Part shown: piece by piece, positions 14,986 to 23,443 of the stretch
Layout of the letters: every line of letters starts with the position of its first letter
How positions within the stretch are numbered: the stretch's first letter is position 1
NCBI GenBank assembly: GCA_018366195.1
Contig: JAGZIN010000008.1
Coordinates: forward strand, 31,306-95,305
Length of the DNA stretch: 64,000 bases
Source of the DNA: Butyricicoccus pullicaecorum
Lineage (GTDB): Bacteria; Bacillota; Clostridia; Oscillospirales; Butyricicoccaceae
Direction: 5' to 3'
Notes under the pieces: generated by a model
Told to the model about the DNA's origin: nothing
Databases searched by the model: none
The model's input: the letters and a program-made list of their open reading frames with translations, nothing else
Translations under genes and position numbers: made by a program

Positions 14986-15804
14986 TTATCTGCGGCTGTG
15001 TGCATAGCGCTGTAAAGCCCATGCAACACCGTCTGCATCATTTGGAGGGGCAACCACATCTGCAAGCGCTTGGACTTGTGCGGAGGCATTGCCCATGGCA
15101 ATGCCAAGACCCGCCAGATACAGCATACGGAAATCATTGTCTCCGTCGCCGATTGCGAGGACTTCCTTCGGGTGTATGCCAAGCTGTGTGCAGATGCTTT
15201 GTATGGCAAGGTGTTTGTCTACGCCCTGTGCGACCACATCAAACCCCAACGCACAGCAGCCGGTGATATGGATTTCCGGCAGAGTCTCCAAATGCCTGCG
15301 CACGGCAAGCAGGGTTTGCGGATTTGTCTCATAAACCAGTACCTTTAGAATGTGCTGTGCCTGTTCCCGCAACGCAGAAAGGGGAAGTGCGCTGTGGGAA
15401 TGACATTGTTGATGAGGGGGCAAATCTGCGTTGAGGTGCTCATACAGAAACCGTGCATCATAGGCAGCAGTGGTATAGATATCCTGTGCAGATTTGAAAA
15501 AAGCGTGTACTGTGGGAAATTGCGTCAGAATATCTATCATCGCCTGTATGCCGCAGGGAGAGATTTCGTGCTGTATCGTTTGACCATTGAGCGGATACCA
15601 TGCGCCATTGCAGCAGATAATGCGAACTCTGGGGTCGATTTTTTGTGCAATCCAATGGGAGAAGCAGGGCGGGCGTCCCGTGACGAGATACACCTGCTGT
15701 CCGCTGTCCAGACAATGGAGCAGTGCAGAACGGTTTGCCTCACTCACTGTTTTGTCTGAAGAAAGCAGCGTGCCGTCCAAATCCACACAGATGCACTTAT
15801 ACAT
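14986..15804 (-). CDS. Cof-type HAD-superfamily sugar phosphatase
   Basis: A 272-residue soluble HAD IIB phosphatase. Motif I is VDLDGTLL (about 7-14, nucleophile Asp in DxD), motif II lies in VTGRP, and motif IV is AIGDGDNDFRML with the Mg2+-binding acidic pair. The C-terminal DGVAWAL helix is also typical. Substrates in this family are sugar phosphates, PLP or FMN. The ATG 15804 overlaps the end of the alcohol dehydrogenase gene by eight bases, so the two form an operon transcribed leftward; an upstream start at 15846 would overlap further and lacks a ribosome site. It could remove phosphate from intermediates of the adjacent sugar genes. Confidence 0.9.
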   Translation of the reverse strand: MYKCICVDLDGTLLSSDKTVSEANRSALLHCLDSGQQVYLVTGRPPCFSHWIAQKIDPRVRIICCNGAWYPLNGQTIQHEISPCGIQAMIDILTQFPTVHAFFKSAQDIYTTAAYDARFLYEHLNADLPPHQQCHSHSALPLSALREQAQHILKVLVYETNPQTLLAVRRHLETLPEIHITGCCALGFDVVAQGVDKHLAIQSICTQLGIHPKEVLAIGDGDNDFRMLYLAGLGIAMGNASAQVQALADVVAPPNDADGVAWALQRYAHSRR

Positions 15805-16921
15805 AGGAATCCTTGAGAATCTGTTCCAACTCCGCGCGGGTGCCAAAGGGCAGGAAGTCTAAAACAGGGCAGGCAAGCATAGAGGCAAAATCAGCTTCGG
15901 AAACACCGAGGTCATGCAAGTTCTGATACAAACCGATTTCGCGCAGGAAATCACAGAGCACAGGATAGAGTTCTGTTGCATGGGGGTCAAAGATACGTGC
16001 GACAGATGCAAAGCGCTCGGGATATTTGTTAGACATCTGCGCGACAAATGCCGGAAACACCACGGCGAGCGCTTGACCATGCGGCATGTGGGTCAGACCA
16101 CCGATGATTTCAGAAAGCGGGTGCGGTGCTGCGGCACCGGAATTGGAGAGCGCGCGTCCGGCAAGGGTATCTGCAAGGGCGAGCTGGGTGCGGTATTCCA
16201 GATTGCTTGGGTCTTTCAGGGCTTTGGGCAGATTTTGCACAATGAGTTCCATCGCGCGCAGGGAGTCCATCTCACTATATGGAGAGGCATGTACATTGAT
16301 ATAGCTCTCAAATGCGTGGGTGAAAGCGTCAAAACCCGTCATTGCTGTCATGCGTGTCGGCAGGGTGAGCATGAGCGTTGGATCGACAATGCAGACCTTG
16401 GAGAACAGCGCAGGGTGATAAAAGGTCAGCTTTTCATCACCACGGGAGATGACAGCGGCTTGTGTGACCTGCGAGCCGGTGCCGGAGGTGGTGGGAACCG
16501 TCACAAGCGGAAGCATGGTATCGGAATATGCCGGATAATTCTCGTATGGAGAAGAGTAGGTCTGGAACAGGAAGTCCCAGTCGATTTTTTCCTGACCGTT
16601 GGTGAAGGCAATGGATTTTGCGGTATCAATACTGCTTCCGCCGCCCACCGCAAGAACGAAATCGACTGGATTCTGCTGTAAAAGCCGGAAGCCTGCTTCC
16701 ACAATTTCAACGGTTGGGTTGGGCTGCACGGCATCAAAATGAAAAACAGTAATCCCCTGGTTTTGCAAGAGGGTCATGATACGCTCATAAAGCGGACGCA
16801 GCGGCTGGTCTGGCGTGGTCACCATAAGGCAGCGCGTTCCATAGCGCACAGCAATTTGACCGAGCTCATTGAGGCGGTTTTCGCCAAAATAAATTTGTGT
16901 CGGTTGATAGTACTGAAACAT
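15797..16921 (-). CDS. Iron-containing alcohol dehydrogenase
   Basis: A 374-residue NAD(P)-dependent group III alcohol dehydrogenase. It has the nucleotide-binding block AVGGGSSIDTAKSIA (about 91-105), the PTTSGTGSQVTQ region (about 143-154), and metal-ligand segments GFDAFTHAFESY and GLTHMPHGQALAVV (the latter holding the two His). The family includes 1,2-propanediol, butanol and glycerol-type dehydrogenases; which applies cannot be told. The promoter is at 16954-16982. It heads a two-gene operon with the HAD phosphatase and is divergent from the transaldolase-like gene, with a 12-bp inverted repeat between them. AGGAGG lies ten bases before the ATG. Confidence 0.92.
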   Translation of the reverse strand: MFQYYQPTQIYFGENRLNELGQIAVRYGTRCLMVTTPDQPLRPLYERIMTLLQNQGITVFHFDAVQPNPTVEIVEAGFRLLQQNPVDFVLAVGGGSSIDTAKSIAFTNGQEKIDWDFLFQTYSSPYENYPAYSDTMLPLVTVPTTSGTGSQVTQAAVISRGDEKLTFYHPALFSKVCIVDPTLMLTLPTRMTAMTGFDAFTHAFESYINVHASPYSEMDSLRAMELIVQNLPKALKDPSNLEYRTQLALADTLAGRALSNSGAAAPHPLSEIIGGLTHMPHGQALAVVFPAFVAQMSNKYPERFASVARIFDPHATELYPVLCDFLREIGLYQNLHDLGVSEADFASMLACPVLDFLPFGTRAELEQILKDSYV

Positions 16922-16953
16922 CGTTCCATACCTCCTGAAGTCTATTTATATAT

Positions 16954-16982
16954 AGTATAAAAAACATGTGTCTGGAATGCAA
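16954..16982 (-). promoter_or_regulatory. Promoter of the alcohol dehydrogenase operon
   Basis: On the minus strand TTGCAT (16982-16977), a 17-base spacer and TATACT (16959-16954) lie about 30 bases before the start codon. Confidence 0.6.
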
Positions 16983-17021
16983 ATAGGCACTGTTGTTACT
17001 TCTTCACGCAACAATGTGGCA

Positions 17022-17054
17022 AAAGCATGACAAGACCTGTGATTGTCATGCTTT
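17022..17054. promoter_or_regulatory. 12-bp inverted repeat between divergent promoters
   Basis: AAAGCATGACAA (17022-17033) and TTGTCATGCTTT (17043-17054) are perfect inverted copies separated by 9 bases. The right arm contains the -35 hexamer of the rightward promoter. This is the size and place of an operator for a dimeric regulator. Confidence 0.6.
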
Positions 17055-17071
17055 GGAATGACTTCTATAAT
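17043..17071 (+). promoter_or_regulatory. Promoter of the transaldolase-like gene
   Basis: TTGTCA (17043-17048), 17 bases and a perfect TATAAT (17066-17071). The -35 lies within the inverted repeat. Confidence 0.75.
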
Positions 17072-17101
17072 ACAGATATCAGCTAGAGAGGAGTATTTTT
17101 T

Positions 17102-17752
17102 ATGCGTTATTTGATTGATAGTGCGGCACCTGCAGAAATTGAACAGGCGCTTGCATGGGGAGCCTGCGGCATTACTGCCAATCCGAGCATGTATTTGGCA
17201 CAAAATGTAAAGCTGGAAACATTTTTACAGACCTATGCCAAACAAGAGGGTATTTTTTTAAGCGGAGAGGTGCTTGCTGATACTGCGGAGGAAATGGTCA
17301 TGCAGGCAGAACGAATCGGTAAAATAGATAGAAATATTGTCATCAAAATCAACTGTTCCGAGCAGGGACTGGAGGCGTGCAAGCTGCTGACACAGCGCGG
17401 ATTTCGCTGTGCGATGACCTTGATTTTTACCGTGGCACAGGCGGTTGCGGCAATGAATGCAGGTGCAGCCTATGTGTTTCCGTTCGTGGGACGCACAGAC
17501 CAATATAGCGGGGGAGATGGGCTGCAAATGGTTGCCGATGTGACAGAAATTGCACAGCGCAGAAACGTGTATGTGGCAGCGGCATCAATCAAGAGTCTGT
17601 ATCAGCTGGAAATGCTGGCGAAAATGGGAGTGGATTATGCAGCCATACCGTTCGCGCTCTATCAGCAGTCCTTGTACCACCCGCTGACCTCACAGGGAGC
17701 AGAGGGATTTGCGAAGGATTGGAATGCGATGCAGGGAGCAAATACCTTATGA
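17102..17752 (+). CDS. Transaldolase-like protein / fructose-6-phosphate aldolase family (TalC/FSA)
   Basis: A 216-residue TIM-barrel class I aldolase. D6 in YLIDSA, GITANPS (T25, N27) and the Schiff-base Lys in IVIKIN (about residue 82) fit the small transaldolase/FSA group; the usual TTNPS is TANPS here. The C-terminal part AAASIKSLYQL carries the phosphate-binding Ser/Arg-like region. Such enzymes move or cleave dihydroxyacetone units of sugar phosphates. It is a single gene with its own promoter, divergent from the alcohol dehydrogenase/phosphatase operon and probably co-regulated. The Ala substitution makes exact chemistry uncertain. Confidence 0.88.
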   Translation: MRYLIDSAAPAEIEQALAWGACGITANPSMYLAQNVKLETFLQTYAKQEGIFLSGEVLADTAEEMVMQAERIGKIDRNIVIKINCSEQGLEACKLLTQRGFRCAMTLIFTVAQAVAAMNAGAAYVFPFVGRTDQYSGGDGLQMVADVTEIAQRRNVYVAAASIKSLYQLEMLAKMGVDYAAIPFALYQQSLYHPLTSQGAEGFAKDWNAMQGANTL

Positions 17753-17773
17753 TGAGAATGAGATTTGGACAGC

Positions 17774-17808
17774 AAAAAAGTGTTGGCATGAAGATGCCAA
17801 CACTTTTT
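17774..17808. terminator. Bidirectional terminator
   Basis: AAAAAAGTGTTGGCAT pairs with ATGCCAACACTTTTT around a short GAAG loop, between two convergent genes. Confidence 0.92.
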
Positions 17809-17810
17809 CA

Positions 17811-19415
17811 TCAGTCAATTCCAAGAATGTCCTTGACAGCGGTTGTGACGTTTTGGACGCGTACGCCATAGATGATTTGGAGAGAGTTCTTGACGTGGAC
17901 AATGCCAAGCGCTTCCAACTCGTCCTTCCACACATCGTCCGATACCACCAGCGCTTCATCTTTGACGGTCACGCGCAGACGGGTCGCGCAGCAGGTAACT
18001 GTCACGATGTTGTCCGCACCGCCCAGAGCCGCGATGATGCGCGCCTCAAGAGATTCCTGCGGTGCGTTGACCGATGCAGGTGTCTCTGCGTTTTTGGTTG
18101 CCTGATATTCCTTTTTGCTCATGAGCTTGATTTCGGAATTTTCACGACCCGGTGTCTTCAGATTGAATTTCACAATGGCGAATCGGAAAATAAAGTAATA
18201 CAGGGCGAAGGTCAGAGGCAGCAGCCAAATCAGTGCCATTGCATGTACCTTCTGCGGCTGGAACAGGTTGGGAATCATGAAGAACAGCGCATGTCCGTTG
18301 ATGGAGATTTTTGCAACCTCTGCCAGCACATAGCACAAACCGCAAAGCGGTGCATAAATGAGCCAGTAAAGAACAGGGGCAAGGAATAGGAAGGTGTATT
18401 CAATGGGTTCGGATACGCCGACCATCATGAGCGTGAATACAGCAGGCAAAAGGATTGCAGCCACCTTTTTGCGGTTCTCCGGCTTTGCGCAATGATACAT
18501 TGCGAGTGTTGCGCCCGGCAGACCGGCAAGCTGGAACAGGATACGCCCGCTTGTGAAGTTACGAATGATGTAGCCGGTTGCATCTGCACTGGCAGCCTGT
18601 CCGTTGATAATGTTTCGAACCCCTTCATATAACGTGCCGTCAATCATCATGGTACCGCCGACCTGCGAATATTCAATGGGGAATGCAATCAGATGGTGGA
18701 TACCAAAGGGCAGCAGGGCTTTATCCATCGTACCAAACAACCATGTGCCGAACAGACCGCTGTTGCTGATGAAGGCGGTCAGACTTTGCAGCACGGAGGC
18801 AATATATGGCCAGATGTAGTAGGTCGCGATTGCAGCCGGAATGGAAACCAGTGTTACCATCACAATAACGAATTTTGCGCCTGCAAAGAATGCAAACATA
18901 TTCGGAAACTTGGTGTCTACAAAGTGGTTATGAATCCAAGCCGCGAGCAATCCGCAGATAATGCCTGAGAAAATACCCATGTTATAGGTAAAGATGCCCA
19001 GAGATTCCGACCAGAGTGCATTGAAGTTCAGAGCGTCCAGTTGTGTATATCCGGCAGCCATCAAAGCGTCTACGGAAGTCGTTTCCGGATTCCAGCCGGA
19101 CATAGATGCCCATGACTCAATTCCTTTGGTGTAGCAGAAGAACAGAACCAGACCAGCGAAAGCCGCCCAGCCCTTTTCTTTTTTGGCAAGCGTAAACGCA
19201 ATTGCCACAGCGAACCAAAGCTGTAAGTTGTTCATGAACAGGAATCCCAAATTGGAAATCATGCTGAACAGCTTATAAAGGAGCGTGCCTTCTTCCAGAA
19301 TATAGTTCGTGAAGGCACTTCCGATGCCGACATAAAATCCAACCAGAACCAAAAGAATGATAGGAACCATCATTGCTCCGGCAAAGGTTTGGATTTTTGA
19401 CTGAATATTTTTCAT
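17811..19415 (-). CDS. PTS EIICB component, glucose/maltose (MalX-like) family
   Basis: A membrane sugar permease with a fused phosphotransfer domain, 534 residues. The EIIC part has ten or so helices and MalX-like blocks GTMDKALLPFGIHHL, AGLPGATLAMYHCAKPENR and FRFAIVKFNLKTPGR. The EIIB domain (about 450-534) starts with ALGGADNIVTVTCCATRLRV, where the second Cys is the phosphorylated residue. No EIIA domain is present, so a separate Crr/glucose EIIA must serve it. The start at 19415 follows GGGGGAC; a longer start at 19448 lacks a ribosome site. It lies 88 bases after the dipeptidase gene on the same strand; the divergent PRD regulator probably controls both. The substrate is an alpha-glucoside-type or amino sugar; not resolved. 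Confidence 0.9.
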   Translation of the reverse strand: MKNIQSKIQTFAGAMMVPIILLVLVGFYVGIGSAFTNYILEEGTLLYKLFSMISNLGFLFMNNLQLWFAVAIAFTLAKKEKGWAAFAGLVLFFCYTKGIESWASMSGWNPETTSVDALMAAGYTQLDALNFNALWSESLGIFTYNMGIFSGIICGLLAAWIHNHFVDTKFPNMFAFFAGAKFVIVMVTLVSIPAAIATYYIWPYIASVLQSLTAFISNSGLFGTWLFGTMDKALLPFGIHHLIAFPIEYSQVGGTMMIDGTLYEGVRNIINGQAASADATGYIIRNFTSGRILFQLAGLPGATLAMYHCAKPENRKKVAAILLPAVFTLMMVGVSEPIEYTFLFLAPVLYWLIYAPLCGLCYVLAEVAKISINGHALFFMIPNLFQPQKVHAMALIWLLPLTFALYYFIFRFAIVKFNLKTPGRENSEIKLMSKKEYQATKNAETPASVNAPQESLEARIIAALGGADNIVTVTCCATRLRVTVKDEALVVSDDVWKDELEALGIVHVKNSLQIIYGVRVQNVTTAVKDILGID

Positions 19416-19503
19416 TTCAAGTCCCCCTTGCTTGTTGATATTACACATTTTAGCATACGGCGTGTGGTCAGGCTATGACCTGAGGTTTCCAGATAGTGCC
19501 CTA

Positions 19504-20859
19504 TTATTGTGGCAATTCGTAAAGCTCTGCCGATGCCAGACGAACAAGCGCCTCATAGTAGATTTTTGCCGCTGTGGACAGGGTGGCAAAGGACATACAT
19601 TCATTTGGCATATGCGGACGGGGATCCTCGTCGGGGAAGGTTGCGCCAAATGCGATGCCGCAGTCCAGCATACGGGCATAGGACGCACCGCCCTTTGTAA
19701 AGTATTGTGCAGGCTGCTTGGTTACCTGTGTATAGGCTTCGGAGAGCGCAGTCAGCAGTGGGTGCTGAGGTGGGACATAGAGCAGCTTTTTCTGGTCGGT
19801 CACGGTATAAGAAAAATCATATTGCTTGGAAAGCGTTTCGATTTGGGTATCTAAGCGCTCTGGTGTGGTGCTGCGCGGATAGCGCACATCTACATATAAA
19901 TGCAGCCCGTCAGCGTTCTGTACAAGACCGGTGGGACAAACCGAAACAGCCCCCATTTCGGCATCGTAGGAAGCAATACCGCAGGCAGTTCCATCGGTAT
20001 CTGGTGAAAAGCAGGTATGCAGCAGGGAAAAACAACGGTTGTATGCAGATTGAGCGAGGGTTACGGTGTGCATCTGTTCTGCCAGCGCAAGCAGTGCATT
20101 TTGTCCGCGCTGCGGATTGCGGGACAGGGCGCGTATCCCTGTGAAGGTTTGGGTGATATGGGCGGGTTCCAGCGTCACAGAAACTTGGTCACATACATAA
20201 TTTTGTGTGGTAGAGCAGGTGATTTCGGAAATCCATGGAAGATTTGGGGTTGATACCGTCTGCGGAAAATGAAAATCATACTTTCGGATTCCTTTTTCAC
20301 CGTTGACAATGGGAAAGTTCCCGTCGGGAGAAAATCCCATGATGGGCTGCGGTTCCTGTGCGAAGTAGGTGCGCATACATTCCCATGTCGTTTCCTCTGC
20401 GCCGCCTGCAATGATGCGGATTCCATATTTGCAGGGAATCCGCAGCTCTTTCAAAATGCGCATCACATACAGACAGGCGAGCAGCGGACCCTTGTCATCG
20501 TTGACCCCTCGGCCATAGAGGGTTTCGTTTTCGTCCATACGCATGACAAACGGGGGAGTTCTCCAAAGCGCTGAGTCACCGGCTTCGACGACATCAAGAT
20601 GTCCCAATACACCAATATAGGGAGATTGGCAGTTTCCAAGGCGGGCATCGCAGGCATACCCATCAATATCATGGGTTTCCAGACCGCATTTTTGGGCAAT
20701 TTCCAAAAAACGGTCAAATACCTGACGGATTGCAGGTCCAAATGGGGCGTTAGGGGCGGCGTGTGCGGCGTCTCGTACCGATGGGATTGCGACGAGGGTA
20801 CGCAAATCCTCTAAAAATTCCTCTTTATAAGATATCCATTTTTCTTCAAATGCTGTCAT
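19504..20859 (-). CDS. M20 family metallopeptidase (PepV/Sapep-like dipeptidase)
   Basis: A 451-residue dizinc peptidase. Metal and catalytic motifs appear in order: GVLGHLDVV (first Zn His and catalytic Asp), YGRGVNDDKGP (bridging Asp), GGAEETTWE (catalytic and metal Glu), GFSPDGNFP (Asp) and the C-terminal RPHMPNE (His). This order is that of PepV-type Xaa-His/beta-Ala dipeptidases. The ATG has GGAGG eight bases upstream, with TATAAT at 20917-20922 and two direct repeats upstream of the -35 position. It is the first gene of a leftward unit with the MalX-type PTS gene. A peptide-linked sugar or cell-wall turnover product is one possible link. Confidence 0.88.
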   Translation of the reverse strand: MTAFEEKWISYKEEFLEDLRTLVAIPSVRDAAHAAPNAPFGPAIRQVFDRFLEIAQKCGLETHDIDGYACDARLGNCQSPYIGVLGHLDVVEAGDSALWRTPPFVMRMDENETLYGRGVNDDKGPLLACLYVMRILKELRIPCKYGIRIIAGGAEETTWECMRTYFAQEPQPIMGFSPDGNFPIVNGEKGIRKYDFHFPQTVSTPNLPWISEITCSTTQNYVCDQVSVTLEPAHITQTFTGIRALSRNPQRGQNALLALAEQMHTVTLAQSAYNRCFSLLHTCFSPDTDGTACGIASYDAEMGAVSVCPTGLVQNADGLHLYVDVRYPRSTTPERLDTQIETLSKQYDFSYTVTDQKKLLYVPPQHPLLTALSEAYTQVTKQPAQYFTKGGASYARMLDCGIAFGATFPDEDPRPHMPNECMSFATLSTAAKIYYEALVRLASAELYELPQ

Positions 20860-20884
20860 AAAAAATCCTCCAGCTCGGTCGTGC

Positions 20885-20901
20885 TGCGTCCGATGGACGC
20901 A
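20885..20901. promoter_or_regulatory. Small inverted repeat in the dipeptidase leader
   Basis: TGCGTCC and GGACGCA are perfect inverted arms around GAT. It lies between the transcript start and ribosome site of the leftward gene and could form an mRNA hairpin. Confidence 0.3.
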
Positions 20902-20916
20902 ATTGATACATAAGCT

Positions 20917-20987
20917 ATTATAACAGAGTCATTTGTGAATAAAAGCCTGTAATTGTTGGAAAAATTACTCTTTTGTTCTGGAAAAAT
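20917..20987 (-). promoter_or_regulatory. Activator-type promoter of the dipeptidase/PTS unit
   Basis: The -10 box TATAAT (20922-20917, minus strand) is perfect, but no good -35 is seen. Just upstream, the 9-mer TGGAAAAAT (plus strand) occurs at 20957-20965 and 20979-20987, 22 bases apart. Two same-face direct repeats before a weak -35 fit binding of the divergent PRD-type activator. Confidence 0.5.
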
Positions 20988-21014
20988 GTAACATATTTGT
21001 AGGAATGATATGCC

Positions 21015-21043
21015 TTGACCATGATACTGCAACGCGATACAAT
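21015..21043 (+). promoter_or_regulatory. Promoter of the PRD regulator gene
   Basis: TTGACC (21015-21020), 17 bases and TACAAT (21038-21043). Its place shows that translation must start after about 21050. Confidence 0.72.
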
Positions 21044-21077
21044 GAAACATAGAAGGAAAGAACAGGGGAGCGATGAA

Positions 21078-22619
21078 ATGCAGAATCAAAGAATTCTGGA
21101 TATTGTTGGGATTTTACTGAAGCAGGAGGACTTCATCACCATTCAGCAAATCGCGACAATATTACAGGTATCCAATAAGACAATACGCAACGATTTGCAA
21201 GTGGTCGGAGAATGGGTTCGAGAAAATCAAATGACCCTTTGCAAAAAAACAGGCATCGGTATCCGAATCGAGGGGGACGTCAATCAAAAATTGAAGCTGC
21301 TGGAGCATGTTTTGGTACGCAGCAAACGGCTCACAGATTATACGCCGCAGGCGAGGAAAACCTATATTGGTCTGCGCCTGCTCAACTGTATGGAGCATTG
21401 CCGGATTTACGAGCTTTCTGAGGAGCTGTTTGTCAGCCGTGCAACCATTCACAAGGATTTGACGGCATTGCAGGAGCTGCTGGAGCAATATCATATTTCA
21501 TTGGTTCGAAAGAGCAATCAAGGTGTTTGGCTCTCTGGTAAGGAGCATAATTTGCGGGCGCTCATGTTTGCCTTGATGACAGCCGATAAAGGGTATGAGG
21601 ATTTGGAAAAAATGGTACGCACGCGCAGCTGCGAGCAGCCAAGTCGGTTTTTATTTGCGGCGCTGGATTATACTGAGCAAGATTTTTTCAAGATTTTAGA
21701 GGTGGTTTTGCAGGTGCAAAGCTCATATTGGAACAATCTGCCGTTTCGTGCACTCATTGATGGATTTTTACAGATTTGTATTTTATGTCTGCGCGTGATG
21801 GATCAGAAGCTGGCAGAGCTTTCGAGCGACTTTATCCAAGAGCTGATGCAAAAGCCGCTGTATGAAGAGGCGTGCGAAATTTGTGATTTGCTGCAGGAGC
21901 AGCTCCGGATTACGCTGCCGGAAATCGAGCGGCGCTATTTGCAGGTTTATCTGCTGGCGCTGCAAAATCAGGAGCAGTTGGCTCACCCACATGAGGCAAT
22001 GCAGATGACACAGGATTTGCTGACGGTCTGGCAGGAAATTTTTCAGCACCCATTCTGCTGTGATGAAGAACTGAAAAGAGCACTGCAAACGCATCTGGGA
22101 CCGGCAATCACCCGTTCCCGCCATGGGATTCGTATGGAAAACCCGATGATGTATGAAATTCACACATATTATGAAAATACCTTCCAAATCGTGCAGCATA
22201 GTCTCAAGGGGCTGGAAGAAAAATACGGCTGTGTCTTCAACGAAGACGAGGTGGGTTATCTGACGATTCATCTGGCAGCTGCACTCGATCGAGCCAAGCA
22301 GCCGCTGCGCACGATTTTGATTTGTCATCAGGGCATGGGTGCCAAAAATCTGATGATACGAAAGCTGGAAAAGTATATTCCTGAAATTGAAATTGTTTCC
22401 ACACAACCCTTTCTCGCCATGGAAAAAACAGATTTATCTGGCATTGATTTGATTTTATCAACGCTGCCGCTGGAGCTTGCCGCTGAGATTCCGGTCGTGA
22501 CCATGCACGCACTGCCGCATGACCATGACATTCAGCGCGTAAAATATGTCGTAGAGCAGTATTATAAGCAAAAGAACGATCCGCGCAACCACATCAATAC
22601 AAGGCTGCTGACGTGTTGA
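21078..22619 (+). CDS. PRD-domain transcriptional activator (MtlR/LicR/BglG group)
   Basis: A 513-residue PTS-controlled regulator. It has an N-terminal HTH (RILDIVGILLKQEDFITIQQ, then VSNKTIRNDL), a second HTH of the Mga type (ELSEELFVSRATIHKDL), two PRD domains (about 180-400; PRD2 contains FNEDEVGYLTIHLAAALDR with the phosphorylatable His), and an EIIB-like tail starting ICHQGMGAKNLM. This layout is that of DNA-binding PRD activators rather than RNA antiterminators. Phosphorylation by HPr and the cognate EII would set activity. The start at 21078 follows GGGGAGCG, and earlier in-frame ATGs fall inside the promoter. It probably activates the divergent dipeptidase/PTS genes. Confidence 0.9.
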   Translation: MQNQRILDIVGILLKQEDFITIQQIATILQVSNKTIRNDLQVVGEWVRENQMTLCKKTGIGIRIEGDVNQKLKLLEHVLVRSKRLTDYTPQARKTYIGLRLLNCMEHCRIYELSEELFVSRATIHKDLTALQELLEQYHISLVRKSNQGVWLSGKEHNLRALMFALMTADKGYEDLEKMVRTRSCEQPSRFLFAALDYTEQDFFKILEVVLQVQSSYWNNLPFRALIDGFLQICILCLRVMDQKLAELSSDFIQELMQKPLYEEACEICDLLQEQLRITLPEIERRYLQVYLLALQNQEQLAHPHEAMQMTQDLLTVWQEIFQHPFCCDEELKRALQTHLGPAITRSRHGIRMENPMMYEIHTYYENTFQIVQHSLKGLEEKYGCVFNEDEVGYLTIHLAAALDRAKQPLRTILICHQGMGAKNLMIRKLEKYIPEIEIVSTQPFLAMEKTDLSGIDLILSTLPLELAAEIPVVTMHALPHDHDIQRVKYVVEQYYKQKNDPRNHINTRLLTC

Positions 22620-22662
22620 TTTCTTGCCACATTGATGCGCCTTGTCATCATTTGGCGATGTC

Positions 22663-22691
22663 TTGAAATTTATCTATCTTTCGCCTACAAT
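22663..22691 (+). promoter_or_regulatory. Promoter of the RPE-like gene
   Basis: TTGAAA (22663-22668), 17 bases and TACAAT (22686-22691), with the start codon 39 bases downstream. Confidence 0.68.
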
Positions 22692-22729
22692 AATCTCAGA
22701 AATGATTGAACATACAGGAGGATATGAAG

Positions 22730-23443
22730 ATGAAACATATTAAGATTGCAGCCGGTCTTGCACATGTGAATTATGGCAATATTGCAGGCGTTGTAAAAGA
22801 AATCAGTGATGCAGGTGTGGACTATATTCACTCAGATGCAGCAGATATGCACGATTTGCAGAATATGAAGCTGATGGGCGGACATCAAATCATCGCAGGC
22901 ATTCGTCCGGCAACCGATTTGCCGATTGAATGTCATATTTATACCGTCAGCATGGACCGTATGTTTATTGAGCAGATTGCAGCGGCAGGTGCCAATATGC
23001 TGGTGATTCCGGCGGAGCATTTCATCGGTGCACAGCTTGCTTATATCATTAACTGGTGTCGGGAGATGGGGCTGAAAGTGGGTCTGACACTTGGCTGCTA
23101 CACTCCACTTTGCTTTGTGGAAGAATCCATTTATGATATTGACCGCCTGCACATTGTAACCCATGGTGTCGATGAAACCGATGGAAAGGACAACTGGGGC
23201 TGGAGAAGAAGTGTGACCGATTTGGTGACCCGTGCGCGTAAATTGATTGACGAGAAGAATCCGGGGTGTGAATTGGCAATTGATGGCGGTTTGCGTCATG
23301 ACAATATGGACCCGCTGATTGCGTGCAATCCAGATGTCATTGTGCTGTCCTCTGCGCTGTTTAAGGACCCAGAGGGGGCAGCGGGCGGATATCGCAAGTG
23401 CCGTGCGGCAATTGATGCAGCAGCAGAAAAATATGGACTCTGA
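22730..23443 (+). CDS. Ribulose-phosphate 3-epimerase-like TIM-barrel protein
   Basis: A 237-residue protein related to pentulose/hexulose-phosphate 3-epimerases. The metal ligands of that family appear conserved: H and D in YIHSDAADM (about 32-40), H in ECHIYTV (about 71-77) and D in LAIDGGLRHD (about 182-191). The rest diverges from housekeeping Rpe, for example no LHIDVMDG or NPGFGGQ, so the substrate is probably a different ketose phosphate. AGGAGG lies eight bases before the ATG at 22730. It has its own promoter and its 3' end overlaps the YitT gene. Its position beside a PTS regulator suggests a role in the same sugar pathway. Confidence 0.78.
   Translation: MKHIKIAAGLAHVNYGNIAGVVKEISDAGVDYIHSDAADMHDLQNMKLMGGHQIIAGIRPATDLPIECHIYTVSMDRMFIEQIAAAGANMLVIPAEHFIGAQLAYIINWCREMGLKVGLTLGCYTPLCFVEESIYDIDRLHIVTHGVDETDGKDNWGWRRSVTDLVTRARKLIDEKNPGCELAIDGGLRHDNMDPLIACNPDVIVLSSALFKDPEGAAGGYRKCRAAIDAAAEKYGL

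Noticed and set aside
15797..15804. Frameshift between alcohol dehydrogenase and HAD phosphatase
   Set aside because: The 8-base overlap is ATGTATAA with separate complete genes; both proteins have full-length family domains.
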